Virus record (IMG/VR): IMGVR_UViG_3300036045_000002
Span: 16,086-80,085 of that record
DNA from: a virus
DNA: 64,000 nucleotides
Strand: one strand, 5' to 3'
In this document: positions 1 to 7,049 of the stretch, piece after piece
How positions within the stretch are numbered: the stretch's first letter is position 1
How the letters are laid out: the number at the start of each line of letters is the position of its first letter
Made by a program: the position numbers and the translations under genes
The notes under the pieces: generated by a model
Databases searched by the model: none
What the model saw: the letters and a program-made list of their open reading frames with translations, nothing else
What the model was told of the DNA's origin: nothing

Positions 1-338
1 GCGTCGTCCACCTCCGGGTACTCGTCCTCGTCCTCCCCACGGGCGGCCGCCCCCTGTTTGGACGTGCTGGACTTGCCGGCCTTCGGGACGTCCGGGAGGC
101 GGGTCTTGACGGCCTTCTTGACCTTCAGGTGTTCGGCGTCGTCCATGACCCGGCCGGACTGGTCGAGCGAGTCGTCGTGGTCGCGGCCCTTCTTGGTCCG
201 ACCTTCCAGGCGCTCGAATTTGCCGGGGAAGGCGACGTCCAACTCGTTATCGGAGTCGAACTCGTCCCCGGCGCGGTAGGTCTCGCCGTCCCCCTCCTGG
301 TGGGGGGCCGCGTTCGGGAGTAAACGGAAGCGAGGCAT
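1..338 (-). CDS. Partial hypothetical protein, C-terminus beyond left edge
   Basis: This gene is cut by the window edge. It begins at an ATG whose complement lies at 336-338, with GGAG about six bases upstream. The visible 112 residues start MPRFRLLPNAAPHQEGDGE and are highly charged. A Lys/Arg-rich stretch is followed by an acidic EDEDEYPEVDD run at the edge. No domain is recognised. It lies directly downstream of the major capsid gene in the leftward operon, so a small virion or head-completion role is possible by position only. Confidence 0.7.
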   Translation of the reverse strand, partial: MPRFRLLPNAAPHQEGDGETYRAGDEFDSDNELDVAFPGKFERLEGRTKKGRDHDDSLDQSGRVMDDAEHLKVKKAVKTRLPDVPKAGKSSTSKQGAAARGEDEDEYPEVDD

Positions 339-390
339 ATGATCTCCTTCGTGAGGAATCCGGAAGCGGGCGACCTGGTCTGGTTGAACG

Positions 391-1455
391 TTACGGGGCC
401 ACGCCGTCCACGATCCCGGTGTTCCCGTCGCTGTTCGACCGGAGGCGGGGGACCATGATGCCCATGACCTTGAAGTTCTTCTGCATCCCGCCGTGGGAGT
501 CCCACTGGAGGGTCCGGAGCCGCATGCCGGTGACGGCTTGGATCACGTCCGAGGTCATCTGGACGAGGAGGATCCGGTAGCCCGACAGGTAGTCGGCCTT
601 CCGCCAGATCCGAACGTCGTCGTTCCGCCGGAGCCGGTCCATCGTCGTCACGCCGGGGTAGGCGGCCGAGTAGTCGGCGTACAGGTATTTCGTCCAGGCC
701 GGGCTGTACCAGACCATGTACGGCCCGTTGAAGTACACGTCCTGGGCGGCCTGGATCATGTCCAGGACCTCGTTGTTCAGCGTCTCCGGCGTCCAGCCCA
801 CCGCCGTCGGGTTGGTCAGGGTCTTCGTCAGCCTGGCCGGGAAGTTCGTCAGCCCGTACACCGTCCCGCCGCCGTAGGTGTACGAACTGGTCGTGCCGAG
901 GGTCAGCTTTTCGATCTGCTCCACGCACTTCCTGGTCGTTTGCTCGACCATCGTCGTGTCGAGCGGCATCCCCTGACCCTGGCTGACCGCGATCTCCCGC
1001 AAGGAGAAGTGGAAGTCACCATGGACGATTGGTAGCGGCAGGTTGCCGATGTCGAACTGCGGCCGGTCGCGTTCGGCCTGCCGGAGGCCGTCCATGCTGA
1101 GCGTGGCGTTGCCGGCGTCGGTCATCGTCTGGTGCTGGAGGACGGTGACACTCATCCCGTTCGGGATGTTGTACGTCAGCCCGGCCCCCACGATGTCCCC
1201 CCACACCCGGAGCATCGGCCGGGCGGCCCGGAGGACGGCCTCGTCCATCTGCATCCACTGGTCCTTCCGGAGGGTCGCCGGGGCGTTGGTGTACTGCACC
1301 TCCTCCTTCCCCATCGCCCGGTTGAAGACCTTGACGCAGTTCCGCCCCCGACCGTCCACGAACGGCCGGAGGACTCCGGTGTCCATGCCGGACGCCAACA
1401 GCCGGTCGGCCACGTCGCCCGACCCCTGCTGCTTGTAGATGAATTCGACTGCCAT
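391..1455 (-). CDS. Major capsid protein, HK97 fold, encapsulin-like
   Basis: This 354-residue protein follows the prohead protease and decoration genes, the classic position of a major capsid protein. Its middle and end resemble the encapsulin (Linocin M18) branch of the HK97 fold. Residues about 138-190 read LPLPIVHGDFHFSLREI, then a PLDTT helix start and an invariant-looking LTLGT turn, like the E-loop to spine-helix region of encapsulins. Residues about 245-262 (NGPYMVWYSPAWTKYL) match the GPY strand and helix of the A-domain. GAGAGG precedes the ATG. The assembled shell would package the genome. The capsid call is firm from context and motifs; the encapsulin affinity is from memory of the family and is less certain. 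Confidence 0.85.
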   Translation of the reverse strand: MAVEFIYKQQGSGDVADRLLASGMDTGVLRPFVDGRGRNCVKVFNRAMGKEEVQYTNAPATLRKDQWMQMDEAVLRAARPMLRVWGDIVGAGLTYNIPNGMSVTVLQHQTMTDAGNATLSMDGLRQAERDRPQFDIGNLPLPIVHGDFHFSLREIAVSQGQGMPLDTTMVEQTTRKCVEQIEKLTLGTTSSYTYGGGTVYGLTNFPARLTKTLTNPTAVGWTPETLNNEVLDMIQAAQDVYFNGPYMVWYSPAWTKYLYADYSAAYPGVTTMDRLRRNDDVRIWRKADYLSGYRILLVQMTSDVIQAVTGMRLRTLQWDSHGGMQKNFKVMGIMVPRLRSNSDGNTGIVDGVAP

Positions 1456-1519
1456 TTTGCCCTCTCAGGTGCGTTTGGTGAGTTTCTTGTTGGCGGGACG
1501 GGACGGCGATCAAGATTGG

Positions 1520-1945
1520 TCACTTGATCCTGATCTTGACCCACCCGGTCGAACCGGACGTGGTCACGGCCTCCTCGGCGAACCCGAAGATGTCGTCGGA
1601 CGTCGCCGTGACCACCTTCTTCAAGTACCCGTCGCCGTTGGAGACCAGTTGGTCGTTGATGACGATGGTCTGGGAGGCGGCCAGGCGCATGTACAGGACC
1701 TCGCCCGGCGTGGCCTGGTGATACCGGACCAGGTCGCCGGAGGCGTAGGCGTCTACCGTGGTCTTGCCGATCAGGGCGTCCTCGATGGCCACCCCCCGGT
1801 TCCAGTTCCCGACCGCGGTGCCGTGCGGGATCAGCAACCCGCTGGTGTTCTTCGCCAGCGCCATCCCGGGCAGGATCGACGCGGCGGCCCGTCCCTCCTC
1901 GTAGAAGGAACCCATGTCGCCCTTGAGCAGAATCGTGTTCGGCAT
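1520..1945 (-). CDS. Capsid decoration / head stabilisation protein
   Basis: This 141-residue protein is encoded between the prohead protease and the major capsid protein, the usual place for a head decoration protein. It is rich in Gly, Ala and small beta-strand residues, has no hydrophobic segment, and has the run of short strands and turns (ASGDLVRYHQATPGEVLYMRL) typical of DUF2190-like or lambda gpD-like decoration proteins. AGGAG precedes the ATG. The role is inferred mainly from gene order and size. Confidence 0.65.
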   Translation of the reverse strand: MPNTILLKGDMGSFYEEGRAAASILPGMALAKNTSGLLIPHGTAVGNWNRGVAIEDALIGKTTVDAYASGDLVRYHQATPGEVLYMRLAASQTIVINDQLVSNGDGYLKKVVTATSDDIFGFAEEAVTTSGSTGWVKIRIK

Positions 1946-1997
1946 CAGCCGTCTCCTGGAAGGTTAGTAATTTCTGGTAGCGGCGCTCGGTCCGGCG

Positions 1998-3476
1998 TCA
2001 CTTCAGCGGGTTGTCGAACGTCATCTCCGGCACGTCCGGGAAGTCCTCGGGGGGCTCGGCGTAGGCGTTGGTCGTGAACCCGCCGGGGGCTCCGGCGAAG
2101 ACGTTGGCCGCGAACCCGTTCAGGAACCGGGGGTCCTCGGCCGGCGTCACCACCTGGCCGCGGGCCAGTTCCGCCATGGCCGCCAGGGTCACCAGGTCGA
2201 ACCCGGCAAGCGCCGCGTCGGTGAACTTGTTCTGCGGGCTCGCCTTGATCTGGTTGACGTACTGCGTCCGCTGGGCGTTCAGGGCCATCTGGCCCTGGTT
2301 GACGACGGCCACGACCTCAGGCGGGGCCTGGGTCTTGGTCAGCCACTCGGTCAGGTTGGCCGGCGGGGCGACGACCGGGACAGGAGCGGGCTGAGGCACG
2401 ACCGTGGCCGTGTTAGCCAGCACCGTCTTCTGGACGACCTTCATGGCCTGGAGCGTGGCGTCCGGCAGGGCCTCGAACGCAGCCCGCTGACTCTCCTCGA
2501 TCTGTCCGTTGGCGATGAGGGCGTCGATGTGGACCTTTTTGTCGAACATCTTCTGGACCTCGTTGGTAATGACCGGAGAAACCTTTTCGGTCGTGCTGTT
2601 CGACACGGCCTTGTACTCGACGGTACGCACGACCTGGACCGCCGACCCGACGAGCTTCACCTCGTCGGCCGCGGAGTAGTCAATCCGGTAGTGGTCGCCT
2701 TTCTCGTCCACGAAGATCGCGTAGTCCTGGTAAACCTCCGAGACGTACCCGTTCCAGTACTTGCCCTTGGTCCCGTACCTCGACGACACCAGGTCGGACA
2801 GTGTCCGGATTACCTGGCCGAACGACAACTCGTTGGCGACCAGTTCGACCCCGACGGCCTTCAACGCCGTCCGGACGGAGCGGTCAAGGAGGAGTTGGGT
2901 GGACTCCGGTTCCTTGACCGCGTTCGCGTACAGCCCGGCCCCCATCGCGACGGAACACGCCCCGACCTTGTCCGGGAGCATGGCCAGGTGATCGGGCCGG
3001 AAGTTCCGGACGGTGCCGACGTATTTCTTGCCGTTGAACTCGCCGGGGGTCGGATCAAGGTCGGCGTCGAGCCCGGTGGACAGTTCCATCGGCTGGCCGT
3101 TCAGGACGGCGGAGTACACCCGCTCGTCCAGTTCCCGCGTCCGGTCCTCGTCGAACCAGAGTTCCGGCTTGAGCTTCCTGTCCTGGTGTTCCGTGTTGAA
3201 CACGGTGCCAATCTTCCTGGTGTCGAAAAAGGTCGGCCGCTTGGCCGACACGAAGACCCCTCCCTCCTCCGGATGGTACAGGACGATCGGCTGGCCGTTC
3301 CAGGCGTGCGGGTTCCGGCCGAGCTCCTCGTCCGGGTACATGACCGGGCCGCCTGACCCCTCGATGACGCCTTCGATCAGCATCACGGCCGGGGCCACCA
3401 GGTGAGGCCGCCCTTCCAACGTTTCCCGCCTCGGCCTCTGTCCGGCCGTGTTGAACACGACCCGTTGTAGGACCAT
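1998..3476 (-). CDS. Prohead serine protease, DUF2213-like, with long C-terminal scaffold-like region
   Basis: This 492-residue protein is likely the capsid maturation protease. The N-terminal part has WNGQPIVLYHPEEGG (candidate catalytic His), then QPMELSTG (candidate Ser) and FRPDHLAMLPDKVGACS, the pattern of DUF2213 phage proteases. A second region (GYVSEVYQDYAIFV and following) also resembles the tail of that family. The C-terminal 200 residues are Gln/Ala/Pro-rich and helical, as in proteases fused to a scaffold segment. The start chosen is the ATG at 3476, preceded by GAGGG; a longer in-frame reading to 3578 would overlap the upstream gene and has Arg-rich, non-protein-like sequence. 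Confidence 0.75.
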   Translation of the reverse strand: MVLQRVVFNTAGQRPRRETLEGRPHLVAPAVMLIEGVIEGSGGPVMYPDEELGRNPHAWNGQPIVLYHPEEGGVFVSAKRPTFFDTRKIGTVFNTEHQDRKLKPELWFDEDRTRELDERVYSAVLNGQPMELSTGLDADLDPTPGEFNGKKYVGTVRNFRPDHLAMLPDKVGACSVAMGAGLYANAVKEPESTQLLLDRSVRTALKAVGVELVANELSFGQVIRTLSDLVSSRYGTKGKYWNGYVSEVYQDYAIFVDEKGDHYRIDYSAADEVKLVGSAVQVVRTVEYKAVSNSTTEKVSPVITNEVQKMFDKKVHIDALIANGQIEESQRAAFEALPDATLQAMKVVQKTVLANTATVVPQPAPVPVVAPPANLTEWLTKTQAPPEVVAVVNQGQMALNAQRTQYVNQIKASPQNKFTDAALAGFDLVTLAAMAELARGQVVTPAEDPRFLNGFAANVFAGAPGGFTTNAYAEPPEDFPDVPEMTFDNPLK

Positions 3477-3574
3477 TGTTCCCTCGCGTGAGCGGTCGTG
3501 GGGGCCGGCTTTGCCTGCCGCGCCGGAGAAGCAGGCCCGGAACCGGCACCGGACCGGCCCCCACACCCGGTTTG

Positions 3575-3961
3575 TCAATCAGCCTCCTCGCCCTCCGAGA
3601 CCGACTCGACCCGGTCGTGGACTTCGTCCATGCACGACGCCAGGCAGGCCGCGAGGGCCTTCTGGAGGGCGGCCGGCATGGCGTCGTCCCCGCCTTGCTT
3701 GGCGAGTTCCCGCGCCGGCTTGGCGGCGAACGCCCGGACCTCGTCCCGGAGGGACTCGAAGGCCGCGGCCGCCTTCGCGTCCTCCGGGCCGGCCTGGAAG
3801 GTGCCGTTACCCAGATTCCGGAGCCACTCGGCCCCCTCCCGGACGCCTTCTTCCAGCTTGTGCAGGAAGTCGGCCGCCTTGTCGAGGGCGTCCGGGGCCT
3901 TGTCGGTGATGATCGCCCACGCGGCCTGGAACTTCGGGAGTAGTGAGGCAAGACCCAACAT
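3575..3961 (-). CDS. Small helical protein of unknown function
   Basis: This 128-residue protein is predicted almost entirely helical (KFQAAWAIITDKAPDALDKAADF and Ala/Glu/Lys-rich stretches) and ends in an acidic tail, SVSEGEEAD. The start at 3961 is set by GAGGAC seven bases upstream. A longer reading to 4075 would pass straight through the strong terminator-like stem-loop at 3995-4069 and is rejected. It sits between a membrane protein and the prohead protease. No family is recognised; scaffold or chaperone roles are possible but unsupported. Confidence 0.6.
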   Translation of the reverse strand: MLGLASLLPKFQAAWAIITDKAPDALDKAADFLHKLEEGVREGAEWLRNLGNGTFQAGPEDAKAAAAFESLRDEVRAFAAKPARELAKQGGDDAMPAALQKALAACLASCMDEVHDRVESVSEGEEAD

Positions 3962-3989
3962 GCTTTGTCCTCGGCTGGGAAGGCTCTGT

Positions 3990-4069
3990 AAAAACGACCC
4001 GCCTGGGAAGAGTCGGTTTTCCCGAACCGACTCTTTTACCAGGTCGCCCACGCTGAACCAGGCGGGTCG
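3990..4069 (-). terminator. Nested stem-loop terminator in the structural operon
   Basis: Read on the minus strand, a perfect 12-bp stem (4058-4069 with 3995-4006, CGACCCGCCTGG and its complement) encloses a second perfect 11-bp stem (4025-4035 with 4008-4018, loop of six). The outer stem is followed by TTTTTAC (3994 downward). This is the layout of an intrinsic terminator. It lies just before the 3575-3961, protease and capsid genes, so it may attenuate or divide the operon. The inner stem followed by TTTTA could also act on the plus strand. Confidence 0.75.
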
Positions 4070-4076
4070 CGTCACG

Positions 4077-4646
4077 TCAATCCTCGGTGCGCTTCTTCCG
4101 ACCCTTGGCCAGTTGAGGCCGGGCGTCCTCCTGGGCCGGTTCTTCGGGCGCGGGTGCTTCCTCGACCGGCGGCCCCTCGGTCGAGACTTCGGTCTCGACC
4201 GGCTCCTCGTCCTCCACCAGGGAAACCTGGGCCATGACCGGACCGGCGAACATGGCCAGGATGGAGATGATCGCCAGGACGACCTGAAGGATCTGGTCCT
4301 TGTTGTCCCGCAGCCATTGCAGGAAGGACCCGTCCCCGAGCCCGGCCATCTTGAGCCTTTTCTTCTTGGCCAAGGCGTCGATCTCGGTCTCGGTCACCGT
4401 GTCCGCCAGGTCGCGGGCCGCCTCCCACGAGTAGCCGTGGGACTGGACCAGGCCCTCGGCCACCCGGTTGCGGATGAAGTTGTACTTGATCCGGTCGCGG
4501 ACCGGCCCGGTCGCCAGTTGCGAGGCCCGCGACTCGACCTCCGTGTCGCCCGCGTCTTCGGACTGCTTGGTGATCGGCCTCAGACCGACCTTCCCGCCAC
4601 CGTCGGAGGCCAGACCACCTCCCCGGAACCTCGAATCGTTGCTCAT
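4077..4646 (-). CDS. Single-pass membrane protein, unknown function
   Basis: This 189-residue protein has one clear transmembrane helix near residues 118-140 (QILQVVLAIISILAMFAGPV), flanked by a charged N-terminal half and an acidic, Pro/Glu-rich tail that ends in the basic GRKKRTED. An alternative reading of the same DNA in another frame (to 4653) is Arg/Gly-rich and looks like a shadow. GAGGTG precedes the ATG. It belongs to a run of exported or membrane proteins placed between the portal and prohead protease genes, so a holin, spanin or superinfection role is possible; none is proven. Confidence 0.6.
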   Translation of the reverse strand: MSNDSRFRGGGLASDGGGKVGLRPITKQSEDAGDTEVESRASQLATGPVRDRIKYNFIRNRVAEGLVQSHGYSWEAARDLADTVTETEIDALAKKKRLKMAGLGDGSFLQWLRDNKDQILQVVLAIISILAMFAGPVMAQVSLVEDEEPVETEVSTEGPPVEEAPAPEEPAQEDARPQLAKGRKKRTED

Positions 4647-4686
4647 CCGGCACCTCTGAGGTTAGTGGGCGAACTTCATGGCCTTA

Positions 4687-5172
4687 CTACCGACCGTTCA
4701 GCCACCTCCGGACCGGGCCTGACCTGGCCTGGTATCCGGCGGTCTGGCAGTTACCGCCGACACACCCGCCGCCGGCGTTAATGCCTCCAGACAGTCCCGC
4801 AGGAGGAGCACCGGTGAGAGTGCGTACCGTCCCCGTTGAACCCGAGGATACGGTACTGACTCCGGCCGCAGGCAGGACAGTCGTGCCCGGGATGGTGCGG
4901 CACCCCGCCGAGTCGCACACCGTATACCCCGGGCTGGACGCGAAAGGGTTGGCCGGCACCACCGTGGCCGGTTGGGGGGTTGGCCAGACCAGCCGGTCCG
5001 GGGCGTAGGTCAGGGAGTTGACCTTCTTCTCCAAGGCGTCCACCTTGGTCTCCAGGTCGGACAGACGCTTCTCGAAATTCCAGTCCACCTTCACGTCCTG
5101 GGCGACGCAAATCGCAGGCGTCGCGAGAAAGACGAACAGGAGCGGTGTGACCGCCGTTAGAACGCGAAGCAC
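4687..5172 (-). CDS. Exported coiled-coil protein, possible frame disturbance near C-terminus
   Basis: The start is the GTG at 5172, with GGAGGA five bases upstream. The first 25 residues (LTAVTPLLFVFLATPAICVA then Q) are a classic signal peptide. A short coiled coil follows (FEKRLSDLETKVDALEKKV), then a Pro/Thr/Gly-rich region and a C-terminal GGGCVGGNCQ segment. Between 4778 and 4885 this frame has unusually A/T-rich third positions, while another frame of the same strand encodes a zinc-ribbon-like segment with normal codon bias. The gene may therefore be frameshifted or overprinted. Function is unknown; location between papain-like and membrane protein genes suggests action at the host envelope. 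Confidence 0.6.
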   Translation of the reverse strand: MLRVLTAVTPLLFVFLATPAICVAQDVKVDWNFEKRLSDLETKVDALEKKVNSLTYAPDRLVWPTPQPATVVPANPFASSPGYTVCDSAGCRTIPGTTVLPAAGVSTVSSGSTGTVRTLTGAPPAGLSGGINAGGGCVGGNCQTAGYQARSGPVRRWLNGR

Positions 5173-5198
5173 AGGAGTCCTCCGGGCGAAAGGTGTCG

Positions 5199-6197
5199 TC
5201 AGAAGTTCCAGGTCACGTTGATCTTGTCCTCCTCGATCTCGAAAGGCGGGAAGCCGAACACGGCGGCGTACTCCCCACTCCGGATGGTCTGGTCTTGGAC
5301 GTTCCAGTCCACACCGAACACGTTGCCCGGGTAACCGGGCAGGCGAGGGCCGGAGGGGGTCGTCCGGCCCCAGGACTGGTAGTAGGCGAACACCTTCCGG
5401 CCGGAAGGCAGGACCTCGACACCGCACCGGACATGGTAGTGGTGCCACGTCCCGCGAGGCGAGCAGCACCCTTCCGCGTCCCGGGACATGGTAAACCCGC
5501 GGGAGTCGGAGCCGACGATGATTCCTCCGGAAGCGATGGCGTCGGCGGCCTCGGCGGCGGAGGTCACCGGGGTCCACTCGGTGACGATGTTGTCCTTGGC
5601 CAGGTCGTCGATTTTCCTGGCCAGGTCGGTCATCTGCCCGGCCCCCAGCTTGCAGGCCAGATCGTCCGAACCCTCGCCGTAGTACCTGGTGTCGCCGACC
5701 TCCTCCCGGTGGACCAGGCCCATCTTGGCCATCGCCTCGGGGATCGACCCGGAGGCCACGCCGTCGTTGTTGTCGTTCGTCCACGACCCGTTCAGCATGT
5801 TGTACAACTTCCGGGCGTGGTAGTAGAGGCCGGCGTGGCTGACCCGCTTGAACTCGACCCGCTTCCCGGCAGCGATCAGGATGCACTGGACGAGGTCGCA
5901 GGTGGCCGAGCCGGACCGGCCACCACAGGTCCCGCGAGGCTGGTACTGGATCAGGTCCTCGGCCTTGGCCCCCAACACCTTCTCGACCGCCTTCCAGTGG
6001 TTGACGCTCGTCTTGCCGTCCCACTTCCCCTGCATCTTGGGAAACCGCTGGTGGAACGTCGGCTTGGCCTGGATCATCTGGTCCACGTCGGCCGTCTTCG
6101 GGACGATGCCGAAGTTCCAGGCGACGGCGGCCGGGTCGTTCGGGTCGGCCCCGAAGTTGACCACCTTCCTGCCGCCGACCGCGGTGAAGTCGTCCAT
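5199..6197 (-). CDS. Papain-like cysteine peptidase fold protein
   Basis: This 332-residue protein carries the landmarks of a C1/papain-like fold. QPRGTCGGRSGS (residues 86-97) resembles the oxyanion Gln plus nucleophilic Cys, with C91 as the nucleophile. WHHYHV (251-256) supplies the His. YYQSWGR (272-278) resembles the NSWG motif, but with Gln in place of the catalytic Asn. No signal peptide is visible. It is flanked by two exported proteins and lies between portal and protease genes. It could be an endolysin-like hydrolase, a virion-associated protease or an inactive relative. CGGAGG precedes the ATG. Confidence 0.6.
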   Translation of the reverse strand: MDDFTAVGGRKVVNFGADPNDPAAVAWNFGIVPKTADVDQMIQAKPTFHQRFPKMQGKWDGKTSVNHWKAVEKVLGAKAEDLIQYQPRGTCGGRSGSATCDLVQCILIAAGKRVEFKRVSHAGLYYHARKLYNMLNGSWTNDNNDGVASGSIPEAMAKMGLVHREEVGDTRYYGEGSDDLACKLGAGQMTDLARKIDDLAKDNIVTEWTPVTSAAEAADAIASGGIIVGSDSRGFTMSRDAEGCCSPRGTWHHYHVRCGVEVLPSGRKVFAYYQSWGRTTPSGPRLPGYPGNVFGVDWNVQDQTIRSGEYAAVFGFPPFEIEEDKINVTWNF

Positions 6198-6219
6198 CTC
6201 GAACCTCCGTTTGGCGCTT

Positions 6220-7017
6220 TTACTTCAACTTGGACAAGGCTTCCATCACCGTCTTGAAGGTCGCCTTGACCTTCACCTTCTCGGCCGCCGTCAGGGCGAG
6301 GGTCGGGCTGATCTGGCCGGTCGGGAAGGTCTTGGACAGTTCGGCCCCGATGGTCGCCTGCACCTTCGGATACTTACCACCGGTCCCCAAGTCCTGGGCG
6401 TGCCTGGTCATGGACGTGAACAGGCCGACCCACGTGTCCGTCCCGTCCACCGACGCCAGGGACTTTTCGTAGAATTTGGTCAGGCCGGCGACCAGGTTGG
6501 CCTTGTCCGTCTCCTTGTCGTAGGCGACCTGCAGGTCCTTCTGGAACTGGGTCAGGACGTCCGGCGGCGGGACCGGAGGGTCAGGCGGGGACGGATTGCC
6601 TCCCATGACCTCCAGCCTTTTGCGCTGGACGGAGAAGTCCTTCTTGCTGACGACCAGGATCTCGACCGACCCTTTCTCGACCGGCATGACGACGAAGACG
6701 TTCTTCTCCTTGAAGTCGCGGAACTCGAACCGGCCGCTCCCGTCCACGAACTTGCCGGCGATGCTGAGAGGCCCGGCCTTGTGGACGATCTTGACCTTCC
6801 CTTCCGGACTGTCCAACACGACCAGGTCTTCGTCCGAGGCGACGTAGTACAACTGGTCGGCCGGGAGGGTGTTGACCGGCAACACCGGGACCGGCATCGG
6901 CTGCGGGACGGCCACCTCCGGCCATCTGACAGCCGACTTGTCGGTCGCGGCAGGTTGGATCCCGGCCGAGACGCCCCCGACGAGGAGCAGGAACAACGCT
7001 GGGAGGGCGTGACGCAT
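6220..7017 (-). CDS. Exported protein of unknown function
   Basis: This 265-residue protein begins MRHALPALFLLLVGGVSAG, a textbook signal peptide. The start at 7017 is supported by AAGGAG six bases upstream; a longer in-frame reading to 7053 is less likely. The mature part has beta-rich sequence with DEDLVVLDSPEGKVKIVHKAGP and a Ser/Pro linker, then a helical C-terminal half. No family is recognised. Secretion by a phage gene inside the structural operon suggests a lysis or envelope-modifying role, or a host-derived gene. Confidence 0.6.
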   Translation of the reverse strand: MRHALPALFLLLVGGVSAGIQPAATDKSAVRWPEVAVPQPMPVPVLPVNTLPADQLYYVASDEDLVVLDSPEGKVKIVHKAGPLSIAGKFVDGSGRFEFRDFKEKNVFVVMPVEKGSVEILVVSKKDFSVQRKRLEVMGGNPSPPDPPVPPPDVLTQFQKDLQVAYDKETDKANLVAGLTKFYEKSLASVDGTDTWVGLFTSMTRHAQDLGTGGKYPKVQATIGAELSKTFPTGQISPTLALTAAEKVKVKATFKTVMEALSKLK

Positions 7018-7049
7018 CCGATCTCCTTCTTGGTTAGGGTTAGGAGTCC

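Noticed and set aside
125-928. Long open frame on the minus strand over the capsid gene
   Set aside because: Arg/Asp/Gly-rich shadow of the major capsid frame at 391-1455; long overlapping frames are normal at this GC content.
2529-3356. 275-codon plus-strand frame opposite the protease gene
   Set aside because: Antisense shadow with Val/Arg/Gly bias and no ribosome site; the minus-strand frame has clear protease motifs.
5193-6257. 354-codon plus-strand frame opposite the papain-like gene
   Set aside because: Antisense shadow; sequence is repetitive GHLPGPQ-type and lacks motifs.
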